A DNA stretch of 64,000 bases. Source: Sesamum alatum. Its lineage: Eukaryota; Streptophyta; Magnoliopsida; Lamiales; Pedaliaceae. The DNA lies in contig JACGWO010000001.1 in the NCBI GenBank assembly GCA_034509735.1, positions 10,556,854 through 10,620,853 on the forward strand, in the 5' to 3' direction. The stretch's first letter is position 1; every line of letters starts with the position of its first letter. Both the position numbers and the translations under genes were made by a program. This document shows positions 40,728-53,400 of the stretch, piece after piece. The notes beneath the pieces are model-generated. The model searched no databases. It saw nothing but the letters and a program-made list of their open reading frames with translations, and was not told where the DNA came from.

Positions 40728-42060
40728 TTAGTTGGGAATAAGTTTGAAAGGAGGCTTGACGAGTGCTGGCGCAGGATCGTATCTTCCATAATCGTTTGTT
40801 TTCACTTTAAGCACTCTTTCATGAATCTCACTCACTTCGTCGTGGCGTAATGGCTCCCATGATCCTATTTCCTGCCCACAAATTCAGACATATATATACA
40901 ATGTATATCATATTCTTTATTAATTTTGGATCGGATTTTCTGTTGCAAAGTCTCTTATATCTTCTACTGCATTCAATATACCAAGCCACGTCCCGGATAA
41001 AAACTTTCATAAACTAGTATGTTGACTGGAGTAAAAGATAGAATAAGGTTCGTAACAGAAAATTCGACCTGCATTGATTTGCATGCAGATATGTATATAG
41101 CGCAAATCTTATATTGTAACGAAATTATTGTGCCTAAGTTGCATATTATGTGAGTGATACAGACATGCACACAGGAAAAAGGAAAAAGAAAAGAAACACT
41201 GCATCATAATCAACAGATCCAAATTAATTAATTACAGTTTGGTTTAAATTTTTGGTTGAATAAAAACAATAACATGACAAATATGAACTATATAATTCAA
41301 GGTTTTTTTACGTCTGTTACTCGCAAACAACTTTTAATTGTATATCAGAAGAGATTATAGTTTAAAGATGTTGAACCACAACAAAAAGTTCAATACTAGG
41401 AAACTACTAATTCAGAGAGTTGCTTCAACGTCGTCGACATGATCAGGGTCACTGTTTTATCTATCAGAATTCAGATTTTTTAGGTTAGTTAAGTATTATT
41501 TAAGTTATGATTAACTGTACCCAAGATGATGCATGTAACGATCATTCATCTGTTTCAACTTGTGTGGAAAGCAGAGGCCAAGCACAAAAAGTCGTCAAAC
41601 TTGTACGTCGTAAAGCAAGATTTTCTCTTGTTTCCAATTTCAAATCAGGTAGATAGAGAGAGAGCGATATATATACATACCTCACTATCAGTACTACTCA
41701 CGTCATTCGACTCCACAGATTTAGGCACTCGGCCTGCATGAAAAAATTGAGCAAATAAGACGTAAGAAACACATCGTTAAATAAACTAGTCGTTATGTTA
41801 ATGACAAACTCAATTAAATTCCTTTAGTTCAAGAAGGCATGCATGGTATATTACTGCATTTTAGTATCATTTAATATATATTCGAGCAAATAAAGACTTA
41901 TGGAAATTTAAGCGCTTCGATCTATATATATATGTATATGTTATCGCAATGGAGAGACTGATCGATCAAACCGGAATCTACCTGCAAAAGAAGTCGAGAA
42001 AAGAGCAGCAGAAATGAGGAGGAAAAGAAGGCTGATCTTCTTGAGAAGAATGAAGCCCAT
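40728..42060 (-). CDS. CIF: CIF-family (Casparian strip integrity factor) sulfated peptide hormone precursor
   Basis: Minus-strand exons 42060-41982, 41733-41681 and 40871-40728, in phase, give 91 aa. Residues 1-26 (MGFILLKKISLLFLLISAAL then FSTSFA) form a clean signal peptide with two lysines, a hydrophobic core and a small-residue cleavage site. An acidic variable pro-region follows (SVESNDVSSTDSE), then HERVLKVKTN. The last 21 residues start DYGRYDPAPALVK and end PPFKLIPN. This matches the mature CIF1/CIF2 layout exactly: Asp-Tyr sulfation site first, central prolines, invariant PPFKLIPN at the very C-terminus. CIFs are sulfated by TPST and sensed by the GSO1/SGN3 and GSO2 receptor kinases to seal the Casparian strip or, for other family members, embryo cuticle or pollen wall. 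The exact subgroup is uncertain. The tyrosine at peptide position 5 differs from CIF1/2. Confidence 0.93.
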
Positions 42061-43427
42061 ATTGTTCTTCTTGATCAATATCAACAAAAACTATACGTTT
42101 TCACAAAGGCAGAAGAGGGGTTCTTAACTTTTAGGCTGTTCACAAATAAACATAGAGAGAGATAGTGCAGTGCAGCCCTTTGTATATTGTTGCAGAGATC
42201 ATAAACAAAGCATTCGGGATAAACTGGAAAACCATATTCTAATATAAAGAAGCCAATCTTCAAGCTTTTTCAGTTTAAAAATTCAAAAACATAAAGTTAA
42301 GGGAGAGCATTTTATCGTTGTTGGGGCACTAAGTCTATGCAGTTAGTGGATAAAAACGCATTAACTAATGCAAAACACTGAGTGCACACAAATGGAACGG
42401 AGCCCTAATTCTTCATCATCAAATCTTATCATCTACATTGCCCCTCATGATAGTAAGTAAATGAAAATGAGGCATTACTATTACAACATTGAAAATTGTG
42501 GAATTAATATTCAAATTTTTATAAAAATGATATGGGCTACCTAATTCAGCAGTAGTGTTTTTGTCCAAGTTAAAACATACATGGAAAAAAGCTGGGATTA
42601 AAGTCAATATAGGCACAAATATACTAATAATGAAGTATGTGCATGAAAATATTCAACGCCAGGTAAATTTTAAATTTTAATGCAAATTTGATTTGGCTTA
42701 AAATTATTACATAATTATGATCAATATTTCACCAAGAAAAGATTATTTATTATGGGTTCATGAGTATACATGCACTCTAAGAAAGAGCTGTATACTTTAC
42801 TAAGTTTTTGATATCATGCAATAATAAGATATTATATGAGAAGAAGAAGAAGAAGAGAGGGGCATAAGTGTCATTTGGTGTGGTCTAAAATAGGTTTTGT
42901 GGAAGTGTAGTGCTTTCAATCATCCAAAACGACAAAGACAATACACCAAACACCACTCAAAAGGAGGATGGTGGGGAGTAAAGATCAGAAGCACTATCAC
43001 CCTTTTAATTAATTAATTAATTATTTTTTTCCTTTACTTTTCTTTTTTCAAAAAGTGGTGTTAGGACAGCTCCCCGTTATCCAAGTAAACCATATTTCTA
43101 AAGAAGACCTAGTAAACCCATTATCTCTATTCAACTTTGACAATTATTGGTTCATCAGTTGACATCTTTTCATACGCTTTTTATTTTTTCCTTGCATGAA
43201 AATAGTTGTGAGCTGTCGGGATATTAGCATAGAAGAAGCATATCAATAGGCTTGTTTTTCCATGCAATTCTTCCCACTACAGAATTCTCAAGAATGAATC
43301 TTAGTTTAATCTCTACAAACAGCTTTACTCTTTCTAATGAATTGATCGAATAAATTATGGTACCGTATATCAGTTAAACACAAATCAAATAAAATTACTC
43401 ACAAGAATGATTGCTAAGTAATTTACA
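42061..43427. other. CIF upstream region and spacer
   Basis: The promoter of the CIF gene presumably lies in the first few hundred bases, but no specific element stands out. There is no gene. Simple AGA repeats occur near 42840 and an AATT run near 43007. Confidence 0.4.
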
Positions 43428-43749
43428 GAGTATTCGGCTAAGCTTAATTAAAAGATATTACACGTCCATGCGTCTTCTAAGATATTTTTCTAATTTATAA
43501 GATGTTTGATCTTATTTTAAAAATAAATTAATGAAATGTTCGGAGAAAATAAGATTGTGAAGCTTATAATATGTTAGTAATAGCAAATTTGTAATTAATT
43601 CAAAGGAATTTATTAAGATTTTAGATATAAGTTGATAAGTTTAGAACTTATAAGCTTAAAACTTTACTCAACACTTTATAGCATCTCACAAGTTCTCGAA
43701 CATCTTATAAGATGTTTTAGAGAACTTGTAAGCTCACTCCAACACCCTC
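43428..43749. mobile_element. MITE with terminal inverted repeats
   Basis: The left end GAGTATTCGGCTAAGCTTA is mirrored by TAAGCTCACTCCAACACCCTC at the right. Internal sub-palindromes around AACATCTTATAAGATGTT add to the folded structure. It is 322 bp, non-coding, and a diverged fragment of the family lies at 14022-14095. Flanking duplication is not clear. Confidence 0.6.
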
Positions 43750-44628
43750 TTAATCTCACTGAAGATCTCCTATTTTTTATCTTTTCAATTTAGCGAGGCG
43801 TCCAAGTACTTGTAATTTGGTATATAACTAATTACCAAATTGAATGAAATTATTATAAACTTGGACAAACATCTGGTTTTTGGAGTCTCAAACCCAATAC
43901 CTCGTAATTCTAGATTCTTCAAATTTGTTCTTTTAGTAGCCTCAGGGCTTTTCTGAATGTGTAAATGGACTTGTATGTGTTGGAGTCGCCACTTGGACGA
44001 GACAAGGAATTAAGTGGAACTACAATTAGCAATTCTCTAGGAAATTAAGAAGAGATAGCATGGATCTCTATTGTAAATTAAGCATCATCACTAATTAAGA
44101 GATTTATGACTCCTCGACGTTGCTTGTCGATGCCGTTCATGTGAGACTGGCACCCATTGAATCACACGTGATGAAATTATCACTTGTTGATCCAACAACT
44201 CGCAGTTCATGTGGGTACAAACCTACATAGATGGTATCAAATTTCTCCAGCTTAGTCAGACGGTCATTTTCATAACATTAAGCCATCAACAGTAATCATG
44301 TATGAAATTAAGTGAGATGAAGTTAAACTGAGATCCTGCCCAGGAAAAAATATATATTCTAATATGCAGGAATTATGTCTTTTTTCACTGTCTATAGGAG
44401 GGACCTAGGAAATATGTGAAGCATTATACGATGATATAAAGAACCTTTAGAACCTATTAGCCAGATAAAACAAGAAATAAACCGATCCTAATTAAGTTCC
44501 GACATCAGCATAAGGCAACCTCAGTTTTAAGTAGAGCACCAACAATGCAGTTAATGCTTCAGGGGATAATCTGTTTATATCAAGGATAAATGACAATAAG
44601 AACAACACAATTTCGACAAATATTCACC
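43750..44628. other. Spacer downstream of the DnaJ gene
   Basis: No gene was recognised. The bases just below 44629 are the DnaJ 3' UTR. The rest is unremarkable. Confidence 0.4.
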
Positions 44629-47600
44629 TTAACCTGAGCAGCCAAATATATTCTCTTTGCTCTGAAGAACAGTTTCCTACAGCAGGAGGAACAACGACAT
44701 TTTTTAAGTTCGGATATATGATAAATATAAACAAAACAAAAGCAACCAGTAAACTTACTTGGAAAATAGCACCGAGTTTTTTCAATCCGTGGGCCCGTAT
44801 CCTGAGAGTGTCCTTGGAAGCACAGGGATCTTTGAGAACCTGATGGTCAGATAATACAAGATGTTGACAAAAATTCAAAACACGGAAGTATGAGTTATAA
44901 TAGATTGAGGACAATTTTCAAGAATCTGATGATGCTTTCATGTTTCTTAACACGGAACCAAATCTTGTAAAAGAAAATCAAGCAAAATATTTAGCGGGAA
45001 ATGAACAGGGCATTAGATCATGGAAGGCAACTGACAATCAGTGTGCTGCTGTCTGTATTAATATGGAAAAGTTGAACTTGATGAGGATGACCCAAGACAA
45101 CTGCTAAACTTACCGCTTGACATACACGAGATACAGTCATTTCAATATCTGCTACATTCATTAGCCAGAAAGAGTGAAAAATTGCGTCTTTTAGTTCTTC
45201 AACCATTTTCACTGTGTTCTCATCCTTAATCTCTTCTTTGGTAAACCTCCTCCATTCCTCCCGTAGTTGAATATAGATAATGGCAGCTGATATGAAAACA
45301 GGCACAAGTTTAAGATTCATCTAAAAGGTTAAATGAAGGGAGAGAATGTAAGCCGAAGCTTGTGCAGGTATTGGCACCTTGAGCAGCAGCAGACTGCGTA
45401 CTTCTTTTGTGTGTTTTATCCCGAAACCATTCTGCTAGAAATGGAACCTTCAAGTAGCGCTTCCCCCTTCCAATTTCTTTTGCAGCTTGCCTTGTGTAGA
45501 TGTATCCAATAGTATGCAACATGGCCTTACCGAAAGCTGGAAAATAGTATAAATGAGTGTATACTTCCCTTTGCAACTTCGTTCCATTTCTATTTTTGTG
45601 CCAATTTATGTCCTCGAAATGAAATAGTCATAACAATTTTTGTAATTTTCTTGAATTTTGACTTTTAGAATTGCTAATGTCAAGAATTATATAGGTATTA
45701 GTTATTGTTTAATTCACACAGATAAACTGGAAACTCCCGCAGCCTGTGGTTGGAAAGTTTCAGTTTTCCAGAAGTAATAAAGTGGGGCTAAGGGCATATA
45801 GATATCCTCAAGGAATTCTTTCATCATTACCTTTCAAAAATAGAAAATACTTTCAGAAATTAACAACATATTCAGAAAAGAATGCAGCAAGAGTCCATAC
45901 CAGCTTGAGAAAGACGGTTTGCTTCTAATTTTGCGGATTCTACAAAATCATCTTTTTGACCTTCGACGTATTGTTCAAGACGATTTTCCAGCACTTTTTT
46001 GAGTTTCTCTTCCCTTTCTTCTTGCAATGCCTTCACGTAAAGAGATGAAAAGGCTAAGTGGAGCACTACATATAAAAGCATTTCAGAAGTTTACAGAAAG
46101 AATCAACCAAACCTTCATTATCTTCTCAAGTTTCGGTTTTTGAACCTCAAGGGGTAACTCTGGATCAAATTCAGGGGGTGGTGAAGAAAGCAATGAAAGC
46201 TGCCCGACGTAATTCTCAAAAATTTCATTTCCAAACATCATTCCAAACAGAACTGTAGGATCAACCATAGTGTCCCTAAAATCAGAAACAATAAGACCAG
46301 TCATTTTTCCTGTTTTGCCTTGGTGATGGTAAGAATGATGCGAAAGGAAAAGCTGCAGTAAGTTTTTTGTAGTGCAACACCAATCACTGTCCCGAGCGGT
46401 CAGTAATTTGTATAGTTTATGTTAATTAAGTTGCTAGGCGTGGCCGCGTGACCAGAATATTGGCATTACTGGGAAAATAGTTGTACCTAGGTCCAGTTCG
46501 GCAAACATGTTCAGTATTTGTCACTATCTATGCACTACATCTGCCCTTCTAAGTTTAAACGGAAATATCTTCTAAGTTTACATGCCTACAAGTCTAGACA
46601 CACTGCACAATTTGAACCCATCTTTCCTGGTTTCATAAGTTTGGCTAAGTTTTTGGGCATCACTCAATTAAAAGGATTGAAAAAAGAAAGAGAATTTCAA
46701 ATGAACGGCGTCAGTCCTTTCCCAACTCAATTCTCACCAACCTCACACATATTAGCCGGCCAAGTTGGGCTTCCTTTAATTTGGAATCTTATAAGAAATC
46801 CCAAAAGATAACTAACAGGCATGTTTTTGGCAACGAAGGAATATACATATAAACTTGAAGACTTCAGCTAGCTTCCACAACATATTTACATGTGTCCATG
46901 TCCGTGTTATTGTACTTACTTAATTACTTCTTCTTTCCCATATTTGTCATATACTTCACGATTTTCAGGGTCACTTAATACCTGATAAGCCTCTCCGAGA
47001 ACCTGCATACAGGAAGCTCAACAAAAAGAATTAGCAATTTTAGGAAACAAAATGGGAAGTGAAAAGAAACGCAATCTGTGCACATCCTACTCAAGAGTTT
47101 CAAAACAAAAGGAAAGGTAAAGCAAATTATAAACTTTATGTCTCCCGAGTCTCAGCAATCAGCACTATCAACTCGTTTTCAAATTTGATTTTCTTTTGAG
47201 AATTTGGAACATTACAACAGAAAGTGTATACTATTTGTTTTTGTTGTTTTTTTTTTTTTTTTTGTCAGAAAAAAGTACTAGAAAAGAAAAAAAGAAAGTT
47301 GGTTACAGGGTTTCAAGCGGTGGGCCAGGGCACTATTCCTAGAGGAGGTGAGAGTTTTTAGATCCTTTAAACAGCAACCAAGCATATGAGAAAATGTTTT
47401 CTCGAGTCTCAAACTGAGTACTCATAACTCACTGGCCTTATCAGAAAGCTCAACATTAGCATTTGAGTTTCATGTAAAGCTTGCATTTGTAACAAGCTCA
47501 CAGTTAGCAGCTTATACCAGTTGTTTTGGAACCACCAATTTTAGTTCAATGTCCTGCTATGTAAATCACTTTATCTAATACTCAGGATGCCATGACCATC

Positions 47601-48537
47601 AAATATGCAATATAAAATTACATTACATATAATGTTGAGAGAAATAACCATGCCACTTACCTGGAAATTTTGAGCAGCAGCTTCTGGATCTCCATGATTT
47701 TTATCAGGGTGTACAAGTTTTGCCTAGGAACAGAAGCACGAAACAACACTAACAAGTCTCAAACATTTCAACATGGTTAAAAGGATTTCTCTATCAATCT
47801 CAAGTTAGTAAAATACTCAAAAAGGAAGGCATCAAGCCAAAGTACTGAATACAATACATTTTAACAACTAAAAGTGAAACTCATTAGGATTGGAAAACAT
47901 AAGATAATCTAATAAATGTCAAGTTGACATTAAAACAATAAAAAGATCCTTCTGGCAATTCCAAGGTGGGAAACTAAAAAGCCAGAACTCAGAAGTATGC
48001 ACAGGTTCAATCAATTGTGGGCATACATGTTTGGCGTGTGGGTATGAGGGCCAAACTCACACTTGGAATGCTCATATTGATTTTCACGTCTACCCAAAAT
48101 TTCACAGAAAACATAAATGACTACAAGAATGAAAGATGGAATCTGGCACAAATTTTTCCACCATATTATTATGGTATAGTTAGCATGATGAACTGCATTT
48201 GCTAATCTAAGCTTACACTCTACATTCCAAGATGCTCACGAACACAAGCACATACATTGGATCAAATAGTTGCAGGTCCCACTCATGATACAATTATACA
48301 ACAGAAAGTAAGCAATTGAACTCGTTTTTCATATGACGTATAAGACTGGCAACCAAGCGCTTTCTATTAATTCAATGTGCTCTATTCTGTTCCACAGGCA
48401 TATCATTGGGAATAAAACTCACACTGATTATATCATTTTCAAAACCTTACCTTATGGTAGTAAGCTTTGTTGATCTCTGCACGAGTGGCATCCACTTCAA
48501 CTCCTAATATTTTGTAATAATTATTGTCCTCGGCCAT
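44629..48537 (-). CDS. DnaJ (Hsp40) protein with DnaJ-X domain, ATJ10-like
   Basis: Nine minus-strand exons: 48537-48451, 47723-47661, 47002-46920, 46275-46113, 46030-45901, 45536-45378, 45286-45114, 44839-44759 and 44676-44629. All are in phase, giving 328 aa. The J-domain is N-terminal ([20 protein letters not shown]...[11 protein letters not shown]...[17 protein letters not shown]) with HPD at residues 34-36, which stimulates Hsp70 ATPase. There is no G/F or Cys-rich zinc region, so it is a class III (C-type) J-protein. The rest is the DnaJ-X domain found in plant and fungal proteins ([20 protein letters not shown], a Lys/Glu coiled coil, then [20 protein letters not shown]). The last short exon reads [15 protein letters not shown]. 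The location is probably cytosolic; no signal peptide or membrane span is seen. A leader intron (about 49088-48551) is likely. Confidence 0.93.
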
Positions 48538-49180
48538 TTGTTACACTCAACTAAGGAAAAAAAATGGAAAAAATAAGAATACAAATCTAAAACACACTTA
48601 TTGTTTATCCACAAATTGTGGAATGCAGGAGAAAATAAAAAATTCTTATCCAAATCAGATTTGGCCGAATCAAATCAATCACACGGCAAGAATAATAAAC
48701 TTGACACATGATTGGTACATTGTTCTAGAAGAATACCAATCACGTAACAAATGTGTTATACTTGTTATACTGGTTAGGTCCGATCAGACCAGTCTAGATT
48801 AGAATTTCCCAAAAACAAGATAAAGAATTACAACATGCTATACGATTAAACACGTACATGCAAGGTTATATTTTTCAACACCCAAGGCAAAAGCAAATCT
48901 CAGCCGAATTCCTTTTCCTTAACAACAGATGAAAAATAAATCAATCCCACAGAATATGAACAAAATTACGGATAAATAATCACTCAACTTTATAACTCAT
49001 GCACGCTCACAATCTTCCAATACAGTTATATCAACGATGAGATGGAATAAGAGATCATAAGAAACGCGGAGAGAGATAGAGGAACTCACGAGATCGATTC
49101 TCGGCTGCGGAAAATCGATAGCTTTCCCAGCCTAGAATCCGATTTCTTGAACTTTGCTGTTGGAAAATCCTTTTTTGCGA
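48538..49180 (-). promoter_or_regulatory. DnaJ gene leader with probable leader intron
   Basis: On the minus strand a donor (CTC|gtgagttcc, about 49088) and an acceptor (agttgag|TGTAAC) before the start codon fit a 5' UTR intron of about 540 bases. No coding sequence is seen. Confidence 0.4.
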
Positions 49181-49689
49181 TCTTCAGTGCCTGGTACTGC
49201 AGTTTTTATACCTGGCCGTTGAGATAATGCGAATAAACATAACCGCGTAAAAGAACCAGTATGAAAAACGTGGCCCAATTGGAAATATTAAGGAATTATG
49301 TTCCAACTAGACGAAAGAAGCCCATTAACTTGCTTAATGGGCTCATAAAAATGAGGCCTATTACCGAGACTGGGCCGACTTGTGTTCAAGCTTATCGATC
49401 AGCTCTCACTGTGGGCCTGATTTATGGGCCAAACTTAAGACCAACTACGATTAGTTCCGCTTCAAGGTAGTGAAATTTGAGCTTGTTCGGCGCAATTACA
49501 AATTATTTAACTTTAGAATTCATTGAGTTGAGGCGAATGCATTCTTATCTAGCCTTACCTTGAATTATGGGATAATTATATTGTAACTTGAGATTTGATG
49601 TAATTATATATTATATTTAATATTTTTGATATTTATTATTTGGAGTAGGAGGGAGTGATGATGCCCCTAAAGTCCACTTAGTAAGTTTA
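49181..49689. other. Intergenic, no feature recognised
   Basis: There is nothing I can support as a gene or repeat here. Confidence 0.35.
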
Positions 49690-50440
49690 AGAGTTAGGAG
49701 TAGGCCTCCAAACAGGGCAGCCCAGCTGGCCAAGCTCGTTTAGGCCCAAAAACAGTAAGCACTTATCCACAAAACCTTTTTTGTAAATTTTGACCTATCA
49801 GGCCCACGAAAAAGTCTCGTACAACAAGCTTAGTCATCAAACAACAGAGATTCCACGTCACACATGTGGCCAACATGTTGAGTCACATCATACTAAAAAA
49901 TCTCATCCAAATTCCCAAAGGATCGGCCACAATCCGAATGTTTATCAACAGGTAATCATTTTTCTGAAAAATATGGCATACATGGCAAGGTTGAATCAAA
50001 CAACCATATCTCCTTCAATTCAACTCCGATTCTAACATGGTTTGTTGGGTTGAAAAGCTGACTTCCCAATGGTTCCAATGACATACAGACCTCAACTTAA
50101 TTCCCAGAAAATCGGACGTATGGATCAGTATAAAATGACTAACCTGCAAAGTCATTTTCTCAAATTTCACATTCTCACTTTTGCAACTTCACTTTCATGT
50201 GTTTTTCTCTTCATTTTTCAGCTATCTTCAGCATACTTTTGCACACTTCAACACTTCACAACACCATTTTACCATTATTCTCACTTATTTCAAAATTTTC
50301 CATTTATTTTATCAGTAGAGCATACTGATTTAAGTATTGGAATGCTAACCCCTCTCTGCAGGTTGGTCTCCCCTATAGTCTTGGGATTTTCGTGAAGGTC
50401 CCTCGATTTTGTGGTGTTGCTGGATCCCGTTAAGCATCAT
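49690..50440 (+). mobile_element. Solo or truncated LTR-retrotransposon relic
   Basis: The stretch contains a TATA-like CAGTATAAAATGAC at about 50128, then a pyrimidine-rich leader. The motif ACTGATTTAAGTATTGGAATGC then CTAACCCC and CTCTGCAGGTTGGTCTCCCC at about 50327-50373 is the R/U5-like block seen in many plant gypsy and TRIM LTRs. No internal domains, primer-binding site or second LTR were found. Confidence 0.4.
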
Positions 50441-53400
50441 TATTGATTGATTTATTGTAGGTTAAACAAATTTTTTCTGATTAAACTAACTTATACATCT
50501 TCCACGTTGATGAATGTAAGGAGGCATATCTTCGCTCTTGTAAGAGTAGTTTGGTTAGAAAGTATTTGTTTGACTTGCAATAACTCAGTAATATATTAAT
50601 TGATGGTAAATTTAAATTTTTATTCAACTTTTTTGCTAATATTAATAAATCGGTGAATTTGAACTAAATAAATAATCTGTATTCGACGAAAATAAACTTT
50701 AGAGTAATAAATGTAATTTTTAAAATCATAAAAAAATTACATATAATTAGTAGACGAAAACACATTATTGTTAAGGTCAAACTATTGTGGTTGAGCTCTA
50801 GTGAATTGAACAGAGTCAAACAAATTTGATTTCTTTTTCTAATTCTAATTTAAAGGCGAGTGCGTGGTGCTGCCTGAACCGGGTTATTGGCCCGAGTTTC
50901 GCGCTTGAAATGCATTCATCCATACATCTTTTTCCAGGCTACCATTTCGTTGCAGTAGAAGTGTTTGATGAAATCTTTGAAAGAAGAAAACGTTAGGGAG
51001 TTGGAGGTTGTGACTGATTCGCGGGATCAAGTGTTTGGCTGAAAATACTAGTAATATTTTGCGGAAGAAGCGGGAAGCAAGTTGCAATTGTGTGATGGCT
51101 TACAAAGTGAGAGAAAAAAGGCTAGAAACTCGTGTGATACGAAATTAGTATCGTTTTGTGGCCCTAAAATTTTCAGAATAATCCTCTTGTTAATACGGTA
51201 ATGTTGAGGGCGATAGAAGATTCGCTACGAGAAAAAAGAAGGAAAGGGATAAGGATGTTTATTTGCTGTATGTATTGTTTAAGATGAATCATGTGATGTC
51301 AAGCTGAGTGAGAGAGTCATGGAAATTGGATGCTGGCTGAGTTTGGGAAATTTGTCGTTTTTAACACTGTGCTGGTGAAGTAAGAACAATTCGGCGATTC
51401 AGCATTCTTGAATGCATAAAGGGATCATTGATCTTGGAAGAATATACAGCGTCTCTGCTGCTGGGCTTAATCTCAGCACTTAAGCCAAGATGATCCCCAG
51501 AAGTTGAGAGTTTGAACTCTCTTCTTGCCAATAAACATTCTACAGGCAGGTCATAAACACCAAGAAACATAAGCTCTCATAGGCTACTAGTTTGTATTGC
51601 ATTATTCTCACTATCCGGAAACGATAGATCTGCATGAATCCACAGTTAACAAGGAAAATTGTATGAGCAAGTCATCTTGATGACTGTTTACATTAATCTG
51701 CATCAGCATGGAGGATGAATTTACCTATTGTAGGAATAGTTCAATTTCTGATCAAAGATAGGAAAACTAAGGTTTCTTTCCATTAGGGCTCTTAAATCAA
51801 TCAGTAAATCACATGCTGAAGATGCACGTTTTAATTAAGATCCTTTTGCATAGTGGGGATTTTTGTGAAGCATCAACTTGTCATGTAAACAGTGGCCTAC
51901 TTGAGGAGCTAGTCGACGTTGGATACAGCTCAGGTTGTGCTGGGAACAAAGCTCTACAAAGAAATCGTGCAAGTTAGATGCAATAAAGGTGAGGACTCCA
52001 CTCTACAAACTTTTACATTCTGCTATTTCAAGCAAGTGAACTTTCAATAAAATGGTTGCCAAGTTTAGCATCAGTAGTAGTCCTTCCATTTGGTGATATT
52101 ATGGTCCTACATTGTTATCTATGTTTATATCTTATCTCAAACTAGTGATAGGAAAAATCGTGGCTAAGAAAGAAAAGAACCTGATTCTCCCGTTATGTGC
52201 GTTTAGGAAAAGAGTTTCTGTTAATATTCCCTTAATTTTTCTGTTTCCATATAAAGAAGTTAGCCGGATGTTTATTTCTTAACTTTTCCGCATAATGGTC
52301 CTCTAAGCTGAAATCTACTTCTCAAAAAATGGGATTGTAACAGATGCCCTTCAGCATTAAAATGAAAAAAGCAAATTGGATATCTGTATTCGGACAAAAC
52401 TTGAAACTAGTGGGTCAACTTTCTGCAGATTACTTCTTTGTCTATTTAGCTTAGGCTTTTGGCTTATTTGTTCTTGTAGAAAATGGTACTGTTTCATGCT
52501 TCTCACTTCCCAACTGGAAAGAAAGCAGGTGAATTTGCGAAAATGAAATGGTTAAGAGGAAAATGCCAATCTTTTCATTGTTGGACCTAGTATCAATGTA
52601 GGGTTAGTGTCTGTTATACATATCAGTATGGCCACATAACAAGTATTTGCCGTTGAAGGGGACATCTAGTAGTTGCATTACAATCTTCTACCTCTCTTCC
52701 CACTATAATGAGCATATGACAAAAATTCAATAGCAATTAGGAGACAGATAAAAGCAGAGGAGATAGATTAAAAGAACATTATGATCAATGTTAGGTATGA
52801 AAAGTACCACTATGTTCATTTAGTTCGACCATCAACTTCGCTTTCTCTCTTTTTATATGTATATTATTTTGTTCTTTACATGATTTATAATGTTGTTTTG
52901 AGGAGCAATAGTGGCCCACTGCAACTTTTGACCCTCACAAAGAAAAAAGGAAAGGATGAACAAGTAAATAGATAAAACACACCAAAATTGTTTGGTTTTT
53001 CTTGGGGTGAGATTTTTGTTCAACTTAATATTTTTTATCACCGAAGGAACCATCTCCTATTGCCTTCATGTGAATCATTGAAGAGCATGGCTGGCCACAT
53101 GCTATCATAATCTCATTAAGAATGTCTATGCTTGCCTTAACTTTTCCTATATAATAAACCTTAGAAAGGGAAGGCATCATAAGGCATTTCAACATCTCTA
53201 TTCCCTCTAAATATAAAGAATGTAGATTTAGAATATAACATATCCAGCTGTCAGTATTTAATTGGTTTGAAATGCTAAAAGTCAAAGGTGAGAACAGAAT
53301 AAAACCAAAAGGTTTAATAATGCAAGTGCTTGTGGCTAATGAAAGTTTGTTTGTGGTCTTATAATTACAATTTAGAATTTGCAGGCATTATTATGCAGAT

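Noticed and set aside
49261..50035. Small plus-strand proteins (MKNVAQLEIL..., MTYQAHEKVS...)
   Set aside because: No family match; the second overlaps the LTR-like relic.
51420..51500. MicroRNA precursor
   Set aside because: The fold is imperfect with bulges, and no known mature plant microRNA sequence is visible.
52853..53285. Small minus-strand proteins (e.g. MTFSISNQLN...)
   Set aside because: There are no recognisable motifs, flanking sequence gives no splice-consistent extension, and the composition is AT-driven.
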